64,000 bases of DNA from Acidobacteriota bacterium (GCA_013289695.1 JABCZK010000003.1:1-64000), one strand, 5' to 3'. Shown: positions 7,890 to 16,064, numbered from the stretch's first letter. The notes: generated from the letters alone by a model not told the origin. Program-made: numbers and translations.

Positions 7890-9446
7890 TCAAATGGGAT
7901 AGGTAACCATTTCGCTGCCTCGCGGTCCGGCGGCCCAGCTCCCGATCACCGCAGAAAATTTTCCCGCAGTCCCGCCCGCCACCACGATGCGAATCGAGTC
8001 TGGGGTGCGGAACTTCTGGTAGCAACGTTCTCCGTCGATCAGGATCTCTTTATACTTCGAAACCAGCTGGCTGCCTTCCGCGTCGGGAGCGTTGTCATAG
8101 GCGCGAACCGGCACGCCCGTATTTTCGAACAGGAACTCTCTCGCCCGCAGCTTTGTCCAGCCAGCTCGATCGATGGTTCGCGCATGCTCCGGGCTAAGAA
8201 CGACAACCGCCTCCGAGCCAAGGCAGGCCCGATACGTCCAGACCGTTGCAAGCGCGTAGGAAATGGATTTCAAGACCTGTTCGGGCGCTCGCGCGGTGTG
8301 CTCGCTGACGCCATGCGGCGCTTCCGCGGCGAACAGCGTCAAGGCGCTCTGCTGGCGTTGAAACCCACGCTCGACGTGGAACGGCTCCCACGGATTCGCT
8401 TCCTCATGCTCGGCGATGCAGTAGCAAAACTTGCCCGGATTTCCCAAGGTGGACATATCAATTGCATCGGGCCGCGCGCCGCCGATGTTCAGCAATATCA
8501 GCTGCAGCGCGCGCCCGAGCGTGCTGTTAGCTCGAGCCACGTTGCTGAAGGCATTTTGACGGTAAGCGAACCCCAGCTCATTCCGAATGGGACCGTTGAT
8601 GATGACCAGCGGCGCCGCAAAGTGCGTCGTCGCTTGTACACCGTGGATGTTGAGCCGTTCATCGCAAACCGCCCGAACCAACGGCAGCAAGACTCGCATC
8701 ATGTTTGGAAGGCACCCCGCCATTACGGCGTTTGCAGCGATCTTCTCGACGGTGGCTTCACCATAGCAGGGCGGCACTCGTGCAATAACTTCGTTCGGGT
8801 TCACCGCGGCACCGCTCAACATGCGTGCGATACGCTCCGGCGTAGGGGGGATCACCGGCAGTGCGTCGCCAAAAGTCTGGAAGCAATACTCGAATAGATC
8901 TTCCCCGTCCGGAACTTCGATTACCGAAGCCGGAACGCCGCGGCTGAAGCTAACGGGAGGCGCTGGCCCGAATTCTTCTTCGACCTTCGGTTCGAGATGT
9001 CGTGACATGCAACCGGGCTTGCTCTGCGGAGCGCCGTCGAAATCCTCGGCGACCGGCGGGCATCGCATCTGGGTTGCAATCTCATTGAGCACGGCCTTGT
9101 CGAACCCGAAATGTGACCGCAGGACGCGACCGTTGTGATCGATCAGAAACAGCGAGGGCACGAACGTCAGATCGAAGCGACGGGACAGTGCCAAGCCGGA
9201 ATCTCGTTGCACCGGGAAGGCCGTCGCTAGTTGTTGCGTGAACTGGTTCGTCGCTGCCTGGTCATCCTGGGAAATGCCGATCACTCGCGCTCCACGAGCC
9301 AGTTTGTTCAGGTAGGGAACGGCCAGTCGGCACGTCGGGCAGTCCGTTTCGAAGAACACGATGAGCGCGGCGTCGCTCCCCAGATCGAGTCCAGGTATCG
9401 CGGGCGCGGTTTGGCCGATGTCGAGCACGGTACTAGGGTATCGCAA
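7890..9446 (-). CDS. Thioredoxin/TlpA-like domain fused to an unrecognised domain
   Basis: A 518-residue protein. Residues 8-130 form a redoxin/TlpA-like domain (IGQTAPAIPGLDLG, FFETDCPTC with C36/C39, ISQDDQ, FDLTFVPSLFLID). Residues from about 175 to the end are a second domain that I cannot place. It has several conserved-looking Cys (RVPPCYGEAT, MAGCLP, KFCYCIAEHEE) and a Gly-rich C-terminus (VVAGGTAGKFSAVIGSW). No signal peptide or membrane segment is seen. The start is a TTG at 9446 without a clear ribosome-binding site, and a GTG six codons in is an alternative. It is transcribed towards the UGSC selenoprotein with a 98-bp gap, so the CPTC domain could reduce that selenoprotein (inference). 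Confidence 0.8.
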   Translation of the reverse strand: MRYPSTVLDIGQTAPAIPGLDLGSDAALIVFFETDCPTCRLAVPYLNKLARGARVIGISQDDQAATNQFTQQLATAFPVQRDSGLALSRRFDLTFVPSLFLIDHNGRVLRSHFGFDKAVLNEIATQMRCPPVAEDFDGAPQSKPGCMSRHLEPKVEEEFGPAPPVSFSRGVPASVIEVPDGEDLFEYCFQTFGDALPVIPPTPERIARMLSGAAVNPNEVIARVPPCYGEATVEKIAANAVMAGCLPNMMRVLLPLVRAVCDERLNIHGVQATTHFAAPLVIINGPIRNELGFAYRQNAFSNVARANSTLGRALQLILLNIGGARPDAIDMSTLGNPGKFCYCIAEHEEANPWEPFHVERGFQRQQSALTLFAAEAPHGVSEHTARAPEQVLKSISYALATVWTYRACLGSEAVVVLSPEHARTIDRAGWTKLRAREFLFENTGVPVRAYDNAPDAEGSQLVSKYKEILIDGERCYQKFRTPDSIRIVVAGGTAGKFSAVIGSWAAGPRGSEMVTYPI

Positions 9447-9558
9447 ACTTGCCTACGCACGCTGCCTGCCAACCCAACGCGGGCGCCCGACAAGGCGGCG
9501 GCCGGAAGCATGCGAATACGCATGTCGCAAAACTTGCCGATGGAGATCCTTCGGGTTT

Positions 9559-10350
9559 TCAGTCCTTCTGCCTAAAATTGTCGAGAAATTCCTCCACAGC
9601 CAGCCAGTTTTCCGATTCGCCGGCGCGATTTTTGTCCTCGCGCAACGTCGAAGATCCGTGCACACCGGCAATGTGCGGAACAAACTGAGTCTTTTGTCGC
9701 GCGGGCGCAACGGCGAGGATGGACTTGGCGGCCGCGATCTCGGTCCGGTCTTTTGCCGAAGTCACAAAGATGGGAACAGAGACTTTGGCGGCGGCATCAT
9801 GCACGGCATCGGAAGCGTCGAGGTACTCGCCTGGAGAAAAAGCGAGCACGCCGGCGACCTCTTGCTGGTGTTCGGCGGCAAGAAGAAAAACCAGAGCTGC
9901 CGAATAGCTGCTGCCCCACACCAGGACTTTGCCGTTGTTTCCGGAGGACCTTGCCCACGCCAGACTGGCTTCCAGGTCCTTAAGGGCGTCCGAGTAGTTT
10001 CCGTTATGGCCGACGTGGCCCACGGTTTCGTTCTCTTGGCCCCACAGGCCACCGCCGGAGCGTTGATCGATGGCGAGGCAGTTGAAGCCCAGTTTGACCA
10101 ATCGCGGGGCGATGGGCGCGTACTCAGCGCGATTCGAGCCAGCTTGGTGGAACAACAGAATGTAAGGCTGCGAATTGCCGCCGGCAGGGTAGAAGTCGGC
10201 ATACACTTTGACACCATCGGAGGCCGTGATCGTCACCTGCTTCTGGGCATACACCGGCAGCGCCAAACCGATGATTACGAAGAGAAGCGGACACAAGACT
10301 GCAGGCAGCCATTTTCTCGAGAAGCAGCTCGTTTTTGGATGATTCCTCAA
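9559..10350 (-). CDS. Exported dienelactone-hydrolase-like alpha/beta hydrolase
   Basis: An alpha/beta hydrolase of about 263 residues with an N-terminal signal/anchor (WLPAVLCPLLFVIIGLALPVYAQ). The catalytic core shows the nucleophile elbow VWGSSYSAAL (GxSxxxA), FHQAGSNRAEYAPIAPRL and a His in AGVHGSSTL. I placed the start at a TTG (10350) preceded by AAGGAAG; the frame is open to 10401. It is the most upstream member of the same-strand series leading to the thioredoxin fusion, UGSC protein and dehalogenase-like enzyme. A peptidase-like or acyl-esterase role outside the cytoplasm is plausible; the substrate is unknown. Confidence 0.75.
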   Translation of the reverse strand: MRNHPKTSCFSRKWLPAVLCPLLFVIIGLALPVYAQKQVTITASDGVKVYADFYPAGGNSQPYILLFHQAGSNRAEYAPIAPRLVKLGFNCLAIDQRSGGGLWGQENETVGHVGHNGNYSDALKDLEASLAWARSSGNNGKVLVWGSSYSAALVFLLAAEHQQEVAGVLAFSPGEYLDASDAVHDAAAKVSVPIFVTSAKDRTEIAAAKSILAVAPARQKTQFVPHIAGVHGSSTLREDKNRAGESENWLAVEEFLDNFRQKD

Positions 10351-10510
10351 AGGCTGAATTCTTCCTTTCCGGTGTCGCACCCTGTTCCAAGCAGCTTGCA
10401 AAGCGCTGCCCGCAATCTTCGATGATCGGCCTGGAGAATTGTTTCAGCGAAACACATATGGGGCCGAAACGGGCGCAAACCCGCTAGCCGATTTGAAGTC
10501 AAAGAATCAC

Positions 10511-10537
10511 TGTAACTTTATTCCCCATTCCTAATCC
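10511..10537 (+). promoter_or_regulatory. Putative ECF-type promoter of the DUF1223 gene
   Basis: TGTAACTTT (10511-10519), followed 15 nt after the TGTAAC hexamer by TAATCC (10532-10537), lies about 55 bp before the DUF1223 start. The same spacing with GAATCT occurs upstream of the EthD gene (2546) and of the broken gene at 24852 (24797), and a weaker copy precedes the ECF sigma gene (27044). Confidence 0.35.
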
Positions 10538-10590
10538 AACGACTGGGGCGCAGAGCTTCATCCAGGGACATTATCAAAAAGGAGAGCCAC

Positions 10591-11403
10591 ATGCTACGTG
10601 TCAGATTTGTGTTTGCGGGAATAGCCGCGATGCTGCTTCTAGGCATATTCCTGCTGCCCCGAGTGCAAGCCACGGGTGGAACCGGACGCCCGGCGAATGA
10701 CAGTGCCCAACGCACTCCGGTACTTGTGGAACTGTTTACCTCGGAGGGATGTTCGGATTGCCCGCCCGCTGATGCGCTGCTGGAAAGATTAGACCGATCG
10801 CAACCTGTGAGCGGCGCCGAGCTGATCGTCCTTAGCGAACACGTGGACTACTGGAACGACATCGGATGGAAGGATCCCTTCTCTAGTCACGAATACAGCG
10901 AAAGGCAAGGCAGTTACGCGGGGCAGTTTGGCCTGGGGAGCGTCTATACGCCGCAGATGGTCGTGGACGGGCGCATCCAGCTCATAGGCAGCGACGAGAG
11001 AGGGGCGATCCAGGCGATCGAAAACGCAACCAAGGCCGAAAAGATACCAGTGAATCTTTCTTCGATCCATTTCGACGGCCAGAAGATTCTCTTGCACATT
11101 GAGACTGGCACGTTGCCTTCCTCAATCTCAGAGAGGTTCGCGAACGTCTTGCTCGCGATAGCCGACGAGAGCGATCAATCGAACGTGAGCCGCGGAGAGA
11201 ACGCCGGAAGGACCCTCAAGCACGTCGCGGTCCTGCGAGACCTTGTCCGAGTTGGAGCGCTGGATCGGTCCGGCAAATTTTCTCAGGATGTCGCCATCAA
11301 TTCCAATCACGGCAACAAGGGGAATTTGAGGATCGTCGCGATCGTTCAGGAACCGACAGCGGGAAGAGTATTAGGAGTGGGCTCGGCTCGGCTTTCGAAC
11401 TAG
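10591..11403 (+). CDS. DUF1223 thioredoxin-fold secreted protein
   Basis: A 270-residue DUF1223 protein. Residues 1-28 are a signal peptide or anchor (FVFAGIAAMLLLGIFLLPRVQA). The family signature is intact: VLVELFTSEGCSDCPPADALL with a C-x-x-C pair, VLSEHVDYWNDIGWKDPFSSHEYSERQ, and VYTPQMVVDG. The fold is thioredoxin-like, and a redox or disulfide role is generally assumed but unproven. RBS AAAGGAGAG precedes the ATG. It is the first gene of the redox series leading to the U-redoxin, DoxX and U-OsmC genes. Confidence 0.88.
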   Translation: MLRVRFVFAGIAAMLLLGIFLLPRVQATGGTGRPANDSAQRTPVLVELFTSEGCSDCPPADALLERLDRSQPVSGAELIVLSEHVDYWNDIGWKDPFSSHEYSERQGSYAGQFGLGSVYTPQMVVDGRIQLIGSDERGAIQAIENATKAEKIPVNLSSIHFDGQKILLHIETGTLPSSISERFANVLLAIADESDQSNVSRGENAGRTLKHVAVLRDLVRVGALDRSGKFSQDVAINSNHGNKGNLRIVAIVQEPTAGRVLGVGSARLSN

Positions 11404-11476
11404 CCTCGACGGTGCTCCGCATCGTTATTGGCTAAGTTGTTACGACGGTACTTCTCATTTCGAATTGCGAGGGAGA

Positions 11477-12547
11477 ATGCGATTAGGCGTGGCAGTTTTA
11501 TTGATTTTTGGTTTCCTCGGCTTCGGAAAGAAGCAAGACGATCCATCGAGCAAGCAGACCGTTTCGCCCGCTATCGGACTGCAGGTTGGGCAACACGCGC
11601 CGACCTTCACAGCGCACGATCAGTTTGGCCATGCCGCATCAAATGAAACGTTGCGCGGAACCAACGGAACGATACTTCTTTTCTTCCGATCCGCGGACTG
11701 GTGACCCTTCTGCAAAGCGCAGCTGGTCCAGCTGCAAAACGCGAAACAAAGATTTGAGCAGCATGGGATCCAGCTGGCTGCGATCAGCTACGACAGCCCG
11801 GCCATACTGCAGGACTTCGCCGAGCGCCACAAGATCGAGTTTCCACTGTTGGCCGACCCCGATTCCGAGATCATTCGGAGGTTCAACGTCTTAAATACAC
11901 AGGCGTCCGGAATGAATAAGGGAATGGCGCACCCTGGGTTCTTCTATATAGACTCGAGCGGCGTGGTTCGTGAGAAATACTTTGAAACGAAGTATACCGA
12001 TCGATTTACACCCAACAACGTAATCGACAAGCTGTTTCCCGAACTAAGCGAGGAAGTCAGCCGGGACGTCGACGCGCCACATCTTCGGCTCACGCTGGAG
12101 CAATCGGACAAGGACGTGATCTCGGGTAGCCGGGTGAGCTTCGTTGCACAAATCGAGCTTCCACCCAAAGTCCATGTCTATTCTCCGGGAGTGCAAGGCT
12201 ATAAGCCGATTCAGCTAACGTTGAATCCAGTCGCCGGAATTGAATTCGCACCCGTCGCTTATCCAAGCTCTAAGACTCTGTACCTGGAAGCCATTCAGGA
12301 ACATGTCCCAGTGTTCGAGGGAAAATTTCGGATCACGCAAGATGCGACGGTAACCGTTTCAAAGGTGCAAGATATCGCCCGCGCGCTGGTTTCTGCCGGG
12401 AAGACGATTTCGATCAGCGGGGAACTAAAGTATCAGGCATGTGACGACAGGGTTTGCTATCCACCGACATCTGTGCCGGTAATGTGGAGCTTGCAGGTTC
12501 TCCCGCTCGATCTCAAACGATCGCCTGAGGAGATTCGGCACAAGTAA
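11477..12547 (+). CDS. Exported redoxin-nDsbD-like fusion selenoprotein, UGA = Sec76
   Basis: A 356-residue protein is obtained if TGA at 11702-11704 is Sec. Residues 1-20 are a hydrophobic export signal. Residues 37-190 form an AhpC/TSA-type redoxin domain: GQHAPTFTAHDQFG, LLFFRSADW-U76-P-F-C79-KAQLVQLQ, then YDSPAILQDFAERHKIEFPLLADPDSEIIRRF and HPGFFYIDSSGVVREKYF. Homologues normally carry CPYC here, so the UGA lies exactly at the resolving/peroxidatic Cys. Residues about 205-345 resemble the DsbD N-terminal (alpha) domain, including YQACDDRVCYPP. Together this suggests an extracytoplasmic thiol peroxidase or disulfide reductase receiving electrons through its own nDsbD-like domain. The ATG at 11477 follows AGGGAG; a TTG at 11465 is also in frame. 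A hairpin with GTC loop follows the UGA. Confidence 0.93.
11719..11735 (+). promoter_or_regulatory. Predicted bacterial SECIS hairpin of the redoxin gene
   Basis: GCAGCTG (11719-11725) pairs perfectly with CAGCTGC (11729-11735) around a 3-nt GTC loop. The loop begins after 21 nt from the end of the UGA at 11702-11704. The loop sequence is identical to that of the GrdB-like gene's hairpin although the encoded residues differ. Confidence 0.78.
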
Positions 12548-12571
12548 AATTGGATCAGGTCTTGCACTCGA

Positions 12572-13120
12572 ATGGCAATCGATACCAGAAACCGAAACTC
12601 GATAGTCCTCGCGGCGCTTCGAATCTCCGTCGGAGCGCTCTTTCTGATTTTTGGCGAGTACAAGGTCCTTGGCACTCACTTCACCTTGGGTGGCGGCTTC
12701 CAATTCTGGATCAACCAGTTCCTGGTGGAAGGCGCTTACCCATTTATGGTTCCCGTGCTTCAGAAATTCGTATTGCCTCACGCCACCGCCATAGCATTTC
12801 TCGTCGCTTATGGAGAGTTGGCGATTGGTCTCGCGCTCATTTGCGGCATTCTCGTCCGTCCGGCCAGCATTTGCGGGCTCGTCTATATGGTGAGCTTGCT
12901 GTTTTCTTCAAACTACCCTGGACCAGGAGCTGCCTTCTGGCAATATTTCGGGGCCTCTCTTGACCATTCTGTGCTCGCTCTTTGCTTTGCTGTATTCATT
13001 TTCGGAGAAGCAGATCGAGTCCTATCGATTCGCTCTTACTTGCCAATGATCGTCAGAGAGCGAAAAACTTCAGCCACCGACTCTTGCCTGGAGAGTTCCC
13101 GGAAGGGAGAGACGAAGTAG
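12572..13120 (+). CDS. DoxX-family membrane protein
   Basis: A 182-residue integral membrane protein of the DoxX/DoxD type with four hydrophobic segments (LAALRISVGALFLIFGEYKVLG; ATAIAFLVAYGELAIGLALICGIL; SICGLVYMVSLLF; HSVLALCFAVFIFG). The GELAIGLALICGI segment is the DoxX hallmark. It lies 24 bp after the seleno-redoxin gene and 22 bp before the seleno-OsmC gene, so the three very likely form one operon. DoxX proteins accompany thiosulfate/quinone or detoxification redox systems; here it may link the selenoproteins to the quinone pool (inference). Confidence 0.88.
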   Translation: MAIDTRNRNSIVLAALRISVGALFLIFGEYKVLGTHFTLGGGFQFWINQFLVEGAYPFMVPVLQKFVLPHATAIAFLVAYGELAIGLALICGILVRPASICGLVYMVSLLFSSNYPGPGAAFWQYFGASLDHSVLALCFAVFIFGEADRVLSIRSYLPMIVRERKTSATDSCLESSRKGETK

Positions 13121-13142
13121 CTGACCCTTAAAGGAGGAGAGC

Positions 13143-13616
13143 ATGAGCGATGTCGTGTACATCTCAAAGTCGCGTATCGAACGGAAGCAGGGACCCGTCC
13201 GCATTGCATATTTGCCGGGTGAGTCTCAGCCAGTGATTTTCAGTGTCCACGGAGCCATCGCCGAACACTACAAAGTGAACCCTGCGACGCTGAAGGAGTC
13301 GCACTCGTCAACGATCGACTACGTCATCTCCGCAACCGCAGGTTGAATGATGGGTACCTTCGGAGGCGCGCTGGAAGCGCGCCAAATCGACGCCAGCAAT
13401 GGACGCTTGACCGCGGACGTCAAGGGGGAAGTGGAATCGGAGGATGGCGTACTGGTCATCCGGCGAATCCATGTGGCCATGCGCTTAGTCGCGGGGGAAG
13501 AGGCCAGAGCGACGGTAGAGCGCGTGCATGGGATTTATGCGATGCATTGCCCTCTCTACCGCACTCTGCACAATGCAATCCAACTTACATCTTCATTCGA
13601 CCTTGTGGGCGGCTAG
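13143..13616 (+). CDS. OsmC-family selenoprotein, UGA = Sec68
   Basis: A 157-residue OsmC/Ohr-like protein is obtained if TGA at 13344-13346 is read as Sec; the downstream frame continues without interruption to TAG. Residues 54-67 (TLKESHSSTIDYVISATAG) and 69-80 (MMGTFGGALEARQI) flank the UGA exactly as the first redox Cys is flanked in OsmC proteins (ATAGC-x-x-GTLGGALEAR). The second redox Cys (C136, IYAMHCPLYR) is retained. OsmC/Ohr proteins reduce hydroperoxides, and a Sec/Cys pair would form a selenylsulfide. RBS AAAGGAGGAGAG precedes the ATG, 22 bp after the DoxX gene. Gene callers would give two adjacent fragments (13143-13346 and 13347-13616). Confidence 0.93.
13365..13383 (+). promoter_or_regulatory. 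Predicted bacterial SECIS hairpin of the OsmC gene
   Basis: GGCGCGCT (13365-13372) pairs perfectly with AGCGCGCC (13376-13383) around a GGA loop, 26 nt after the UGA at 13344-13346. The loop starts with G, as in known bacterial SECIS loops, although U is replaced by G at the second position compared with the other three. Confidence 0.7.
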
Positions 13617-13629
13617 TCGCGCCGCGAGA

Positions 13630-13646
13630 GCCCTCACGCTGAGGGC
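13630..13646 (+). other. Perfect stem-loop after the OsmC gene
   Basis: GCCCTCA (13630-13636) pairs with TGAGGGC (13640-13646) around CGC, 13 bp after the OsmC stop. An 8-T run follows at 13668-13675, too far for a classical intrinsic terminator, but the pair may still end or process the selenoprotein operon transcript. Confidence 0.4.
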
Positions 13647-13894
13647 CAGCCGGGCAAGCCGAGTCGTTTTTTTTGGCCTTTGGTGAAACCTTTCAACGAC
13701 ACGGGAATCACACTGCTGGCGATTGAAGTCTAGATTCGTTCTCGCGACTGATCCCCAGGTGGTCCCGAGAGCGAATGACTTTCGATCTTGAAGTCGGTAA
13801 CTCGTTACGGACATTCGGGCGACCCTCCCGGTTGAACGTTAGCCTCGGGGACTTGTAACAGGTCACAAATTCGAACAGGAGCTGACTAAGGACA

Positions 13895-14203
13895 ATGACA
13901 AAGAATAAAAAGGCTTTAGTGGCAGGGGCTGCGCTCGCGGGTTTGCTCGCGGGCACTAGCGCAACGATCCAGGCATCCAACCTCCTCCCTGGGCTGCACT
14001 CTTCAATCGCAGCGCAGGACCAATCTCAGGACCAGGACAAGGTGAAGGAAAAGCACGCTTGCAAGGGTCAAAACTCTTGCAAGGGCAAAGGTGGATGTAA
14101 GGCGAGCGACAACGGCTGCAAAGGCAAGAACTCTTGCAAGGGCAAGGGCGGCTGCGCGACCGACGGGTCCAAACCTCCACAGAGCAATTCCTCTCAAGCG
14201 TAA
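13895..14203 (+). CDS. Bufferin-type Cys-rich RiPP precursor
   Basis: A 102-residue precursor peptide with a Sec-type signal (KALVAGAALAGLLAGTSATIQA) and a core with repeated Cys motifs: ACKGQNSCKGKGGC, then DNGCKGKNSCKGKGGC. This is the pattern of BufA-like precursors encoded next to DUF692 (MNIO) enzymes, whose cysteines are converted to heterocyclic copper-binding groups and which buffer periplasmic copper. The next genes, DUF692, DUF2063 and DoxX, are the expected partners. RBS is weak (GGACA). A TGTAAC box at 13854 lies about 40 bp upstream. The Cys spacing (C-x5-C-x5-C, repeated) gives two similar half-repeats. Confidence 0.88.
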   Translation: MTKNKKALVAGAALAGLLAGTSATIQASNLLPGLHSSIAAQDQSQDQDKVKEKHACKGQNSCKGKGGCKASDNGCKGKNSCKGKGGCATDGSKPPQSNSSQA

Positions 14204-14239
14204 TTTGTAACGGATGTTGTTCTCCCATGGGAGTTGGGT

Positions 14240-14270
14240 GGGCCGGTGAGTTTCGCCGGCCCTTCTTTAT
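14240..14270 (+). terminator. Attenuator-like terminator between precursor and DUF692 genes
   Basis: GGGCCGG (14240-14246) pairs with CCGGCCC (14256-14262) followed by TTCTTTATT. A CTCCCATGGGAG palindrome lies just upstream at 14223-14234. Partial termination here would let the precursor be made in excess over its modifying enzyme. Confidence 0.65.
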
Positions 14271-14289
14271 TCGAGTGGACGGAGATTTG

Positions 14290-15141
14290 ATGCCCGCCAA
14301 CGCTTTTAACAATTTTACCGAGTACGGCATCGGGATCGGATTGCGCTCCCCGCACTACCACCACATTCTTACGCGCAAGCCCGTGGTGGATTGGTTCGAA
14401 ATCATATCCGAGAATTTCATGATCGATGGCGGACGCCCTCTGCGAATCCTCGATCAGATCCTGGAACAGTACAAAGTCGTACAGCACGGCGTGTCGATGT
14501 ACTTCGGGTCAGCCGAATCCGCGAACCGCGAACACCTCCGTCGCTTGAAAGAACTGGTAAGACGAACCAAGACCCCGTGGCTCACGGATCATCTCTGTTG
14601 GGGCAGTGTAGACGGGCGGTACACGCATGACCTGCTTCCAATGCCCTACACGTTTGAAGCTGCGAAAATCACGGCGCAGAAGATCCGGGAAGTCCGCGAC
14701 TTCCTCGAAGTACCTATCGCCGTTGAAAACGTAAGCAGTTACGCCGAATTTCACGTCTCCGAGATGACCGAATGGGAATTCTTGACGGAAGTTGTCGAGC
14801 GCGCGAATTGCGGAATTCTACTAGACGTGAATAACATCTACGTTTCGTCCCAGAACCACAACTTCAATCCGAGCACTTATATTTCGGAGATCCCCGCGAG
14901 CCGCGTCGCTCAGATCCACATTGCAGGCCATTCGAAATATAGAAAATACATTCTCGACACGCACGACCATCCGGTCATCGATCCGGTTTGGGAGCTATAC
15001 GCCCAGGCGATCCAGCGTGCCGGTCACACTGCGACCCTCCTGGAATGGGACGACAGCATTCCTTCGTTTCAGGAAGTCCACGACGAAGCCTTAAAGGCAA
15101 ACAAGTTTCTCGCGACCGAGTCGCTGGCTGCTGCCGTATGA
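14290..15141 (+). CDS. DUF692-family MNIO enzyme (BufB-like)
   Basis: A 283-residue TIM-barrel multinuclear non-heme iron oxygenase family (DUF692). Start 14290 was chosen for GGAG upstream and the family N-terminus (GIGIGLRSPHYHHIL). Typical segments are VDWFEIISENFM, HGVSMYFGSAE, DHLCWGS, PIAVENVSSYAEF, GILLDVNNIYVSS, HIAGHS and LDTHDHPV, which carry the His/Asp/Glu/Asn metal ligands. Known members oxidise Cys residues of a precursor peptide; the precursor here would be 13895-14203. The stop overlaps the next start (ATGA), so it is coupled to the DUF2063 gene. Confidence 0.93.
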   Translation: MPANAFNNFTEYGIGIGLRSPHYHHILTRKPVVDWFEIISENFMIDGGRPLRILDQILEQYKVVQHGVSMYFGSAESANREHLRRLKELVRRTKTPWLTDHLCWGSVDGRYTHDLLPMPYTFEAAKITAQKIREVRDFLEVPIAVENVSSYAEFHVSEMTEWEFLTEVVERANCGILLDVNNIYVSSQNHNFNPSTYISEIPASRVAQIHIAGHSKYRKYILDTHDHPVIDPVWELYAQAIQRAGHTATLLEWDDSIPSFQEVHDEALKANKFLATESLAAAV

Positions 15142-16064
15142 ACCTTATGAGTTTGCAACGCCAAATGACTCGCGCCGTTATGATGCCTCTCACTCCGCGC
15201 GAGGGTATGCGCCGGGTCAGTTCGAATGGGCGATCCATGCGCGCCATAGCCGCTGCATTCATTAAGCCGAACGATCGGCTGACTTCCTTTGACCGCTTGG
15301 AGATTTACAATAGGCAATACTGGTTCCGGATTTTGTCTAGCTTAGCAGAGGATTTTCCCGGACTGCGGGCCGTGCTCGGCGACAGCCGCTTCGATTTATT
15401 GGCCCAAGCCTATTTGTCCGCGCGCCCATCCCGTTCCTTTACACTGCGCAATCTCGGTTCGCGATTGGAAGGATGGCTTCGAAAGTACCCCACTTGCGCG
15501 GGATCGCGCCTGAAGTTAGCACTGGACATGGTCCGGCTCGAGTGGGCCCATATCGAAGCATTCGACGGCAAAGCAGAATTGCCGCTCACCGCGGAAGATC
15601 TCGTAGGAGCCGACCCGTCGAAGCTGCGGTTGCGGCTTCAGCCATATATCCAATTGCTGGACTTGCGGCATCCCGTGGACGACTTGCTACTCGAGTTCAG
15701 AAATGACCGTAACACTACTTTCGCTAGTAACGCATTCGAAGAGCTCCGGAAGCGGAAACGCCTCCGCGCGATCGCGCGACTGAAACCCACTGCGATCTTC
15801 CTCGCAGTGCATCGCTTGGACTTTTCCCTATATTTCCGCCGCCTGCTTCGCGAGGAATTCATCATCCTAACCCAACTGCGCGCTGGCGAAACCCTCAGGC
15901 GAGCAGTCGAGTCTGCCTTTCGTGAGAGCTCAATCGCCGTAGCGGAGCGCCCTTCTTGTGTTCAGCATTGGTTTCAGACTTGGGCAACGCTCGGGTGGTT
16001 CTGTCAGGCCGACAAAAACGAAATTCCGTCCCAAATCCGAATCCGAGAGGACAACGAAATATGA
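15138..16064 (+). CDS. DUF2063-domain partner protein (BufC-like)
   Basis: A 308-residue protein with an N-terminal DUF2063 putative DNA-binding domain (LQRQMTRAVM, SFDRLEIYNRQYWFRILSSLAEDFPGLRAVLGDSRFDLLAQAYLSARPSRSFTLRNLG). In MNIO systems this protein forms a complex with the DUF692 enzyme and is thought to present the precursor (RRE-like C-terminal part). The ATG overlaps the DUF692 stop by 4 nt, and its own stop overlaps the DoxX start. The C-terminal half is rich in Arg/Leu and less conserved. Confidence 0.88.
   Translation: MNLMSLQRQMTRAVMMPLTPREGMRRVSSNGRSMRAIAAAFIKPNDRLTSFDRLEIYNRQYWFRILSSLAEDFPGLRAVLGDSRFDLLAQAYLSARPSRSFTLRNLGSRLEGWLRKYPTCAGSRLKLALDMVRLEWAHIEAFDGKAELPLTAEDLVGADPSKLRLRLQPYIQLLDLRHPVDDLLLEFRNDRNTTFASNAFEELRKRKRLRAIARLKPTAIFLAVHRLDFSLYFRRLLREEFIILTQLRAGETLRRAVESAFRESSIAVAERPSCVQHWFQTWATLGWFCQADKNEIPSQIRIREDNEI

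Noticed and set aside
14223..14234. CTCCCATGGGAG palindrome as an operator
   Set aside because: A single copy next to a terminator hairpin and unlike the CTAGGGA family; no evidence of binding function.
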